From the NCBI GenBank assembly GCA_900764045.1, contig CAAFMN010000063.1:1-22887 (forward strand): 22,887 nucleotides of DNA, given 5' to 3'. The translations under genes were made by a program, and so were the position numbers. Source of the DNA: Clostridia bacterium (GTDB lineage: Bacteria; Bacillota; Clostridia; Lachnospirales; Bianqueaceae). Within the stretch, counting starts at the first letter, position 1, and each line of letters opens with the position of its first letter. This document shows, piece after piece, positions 22,138-22,887 of this stretch. The notes beneath the pieces are model-generated. The model saw nothing but the letters and a program-made list of their open reading frames with translations. It ran no database searches and was not told where the DNA came from.

Positions 22138-22887
22138 GAAGGAACTCATGGAATGTGCACGTATGCTCAAGCTGGGCAATCTGACCGAACATCTGGAGGA
22201 ACTGCTGCATCAGGCCCAGGAAAAGCAGCTGACCTATCCGGAGTTTCTACTCGCCTGCCTCAGGGAGGAGGTCCGGACCAGGGAGAACCGGAAATATTTG
22301 TGTCGTTTGAAAGCGGCCGGGCTTCCTGCAAGGCATGATCTGGACCGTTACGACTTTACCCGGACGGAAGGAATCGACTCCAGAAAGCTGCGCGAACTGC
22401 GCGAGCTGGTATGGGTGGGACAGGCATACAACCTGCTTCTGGCAGGCGGTTCCGGAACAGGAAAGACCTATATTGCCGCCGGACTTGTCCATGAGGCGGT
22501 GAAAGCCGGATACAGGGCATATATGGTTACGCTGGAGGACCTTCTGACCTGTCTGAAGACAAGGGATGTTTCCAGGCATGCGATGAAAACCTACAAACGG
22601 ATCATGAAGGCACAGCTGCTGGCCATTGACAATGCCACACTCTTTCCCTTGAAAAGAGAAGATATCATGTTGCTGTTCAAACTGGTGAATGAGTTGCAGG
22701 AAAAGACATCGCTTATCGTTACAGCCAACTACTCCCTTACAGAGTGGCTGGCAATACCGGGAGAGGAAGCTGTCGCAGCGGCATTGCTTGACAGACTGCT
22801 CTACTGTTGTGAGATTATACAACTGTCAAGAAACAGCTATCGGATGGAAAACAGGAAAACAATTTTTAGCAATCGGAGTGAAGATAC
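22124..22887 (+). CDS. istB: IS21-family helper ATPase IstB, 3' end outside window
   Basis: At least 254 codons from ATG at 22124, open to the window edge; IstB is usually 250-270 residues, so only the last few are missing. IstB is an AAA+ ATPase that chooses the target DNA and activates IstA. Walker A is AGGSGTGKTYIA (107-118). The Walker B position reads LLAIDNATLFPL (165-176), with Asp169 followed by Asn170 where the family has Asp-Asp. TANYSLTEW (sensor) and LLDRLLYCCEII (Arg-finger region) are present. The N-terminal helical domain (LKLGNLTEHLEELLHQAQEK) fits the family. The Asn may lower hydrolysis; not tested. Confidence 0.93.
   Translation, partial: MTRHKKELMECARMLKLGNLTEHLEELLHQAQEKQLTYPEFLLACLREEVRTRENRKYLCRLKAAGLPARHDLDRYDFTRTEGIDSRKLRELRELVWVGQAYNLLLAGGSGTGKTYIAAGLVHEAVKAGYRAYMVTLEDLLTCLKTRDVSRHAMKTYKRIMKAQLLAIDNATLFPLKREDIMLLFKLVNELQEKTSLIVTANYSLTEWLAIPGEEAVAAALLDRLLYCCEIIQLSRNSYRMENRKTIFSNRSED

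Larger units (their letters stand above)
20476..22887 (+). mobile_element. IS21-family insertion sequence, right end outside window
   Basis: istA and istB overlap in the usual IS21 order. The left end is placed near 20476-20480, where TGCATGTAATTTG / TGTAATTTG begins with the TG expected of IS21 ends and where the interrupted minus-strand frame stops. Two related blocks, AACTTTACCAGC (from 20490) and ATCTTTGCCGGC (from 20546), recall the multiple end repeats of IS21. The right terminal repeat and target duplication are not in the window, so limits are approximate. Confidence 0.75.

Noticed and set aside
22247..22822. Minus-strand open frame of 191 codons
   Set aside because: Antisense to istB, which has clear Walker motifs.
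1..22887. CRISPR array, reverse transcriptase/retron, diversity-generating repeats, invertible promoter
   Set aside because: No spaced direct-repeat array, no RT motif, and the long inverted repeats enclose only short loops, not a switchable segment.

Overview
The window is accessory, mobile-element DNA from a gut Bacteroidales (Bacteroides, Phocaeicola or Parabacteroides type). This rests on the protein families (DUF3408, BfmA/BtgA mobilization protein, CTnDOT-type integrase without the first catalytic Arg, polyvalent ART/zincin protein) and on promoters of the Bacteroides TTTG-N20-TAnnTTTG type. No housekeeping gene, rRNA, tRNA or CRISPR array is visible.

Left part (1-4766): a mobilization module read leftwards, with a DUF3408 protein, an oriT-like stem-loop, a small MobC-like protein, a MOBP-like relaxase, a one-pass membrane coiled-coil protein, and a tyrosine recombinase cut by the window edge. 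Two paralogous small HTH proteins are divergent from it. Between them are TGACAT repeats spaced 10 bp apart.

Middle (4767-8429): a sigma-like protein and a hypothetical partner lie behind a large nested palindrome. Next come a stretch of decayed coding sequence, a two-gene GNAT toxin/small antitoxin module whose 55-aa antitoxin and promoter can be read directly, and a structured non-coding stretch ending in a 107-bp hairpin.

Right part (8430-20083): a second element. It has an integrase, a 954-residue polyvalent protein (ART-like plus two HExxH zincin-like regions), a small protein paralogous to the polyvalent protein's own tail, and a VirD4/TraG-type coupling protein. An AT-rich four-gene cassette ending in an XRE regulator follows, then a second mobilization pair (BfmA/BtgA-like protein and relaxase) with its own oriT candidate, then an HTH-amidoligase with a small internally duplicated partner.

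Right edge (about 20470-22887): an IS21-family element (istA, start of istB). It appears to have truncated a minus-strand gene whose last 32 codons survive and overlap by GTGA a 55-aa Cys-rich gene.

Functionally, relaxase and accessory protein would process oriT, the coupling protein would deliver the DNA (and perhaps the polyvalent protein) to a secretion system encoded elsewhere, and the integrases would insert it. The TA module, XRE cassette and amidoligase pair look like cargo. The best candidates for an undescribed system are the HTH-amidoligase/mini-protein pair, the polyvalent protein with its paralogous partner, and the XRE cassette.
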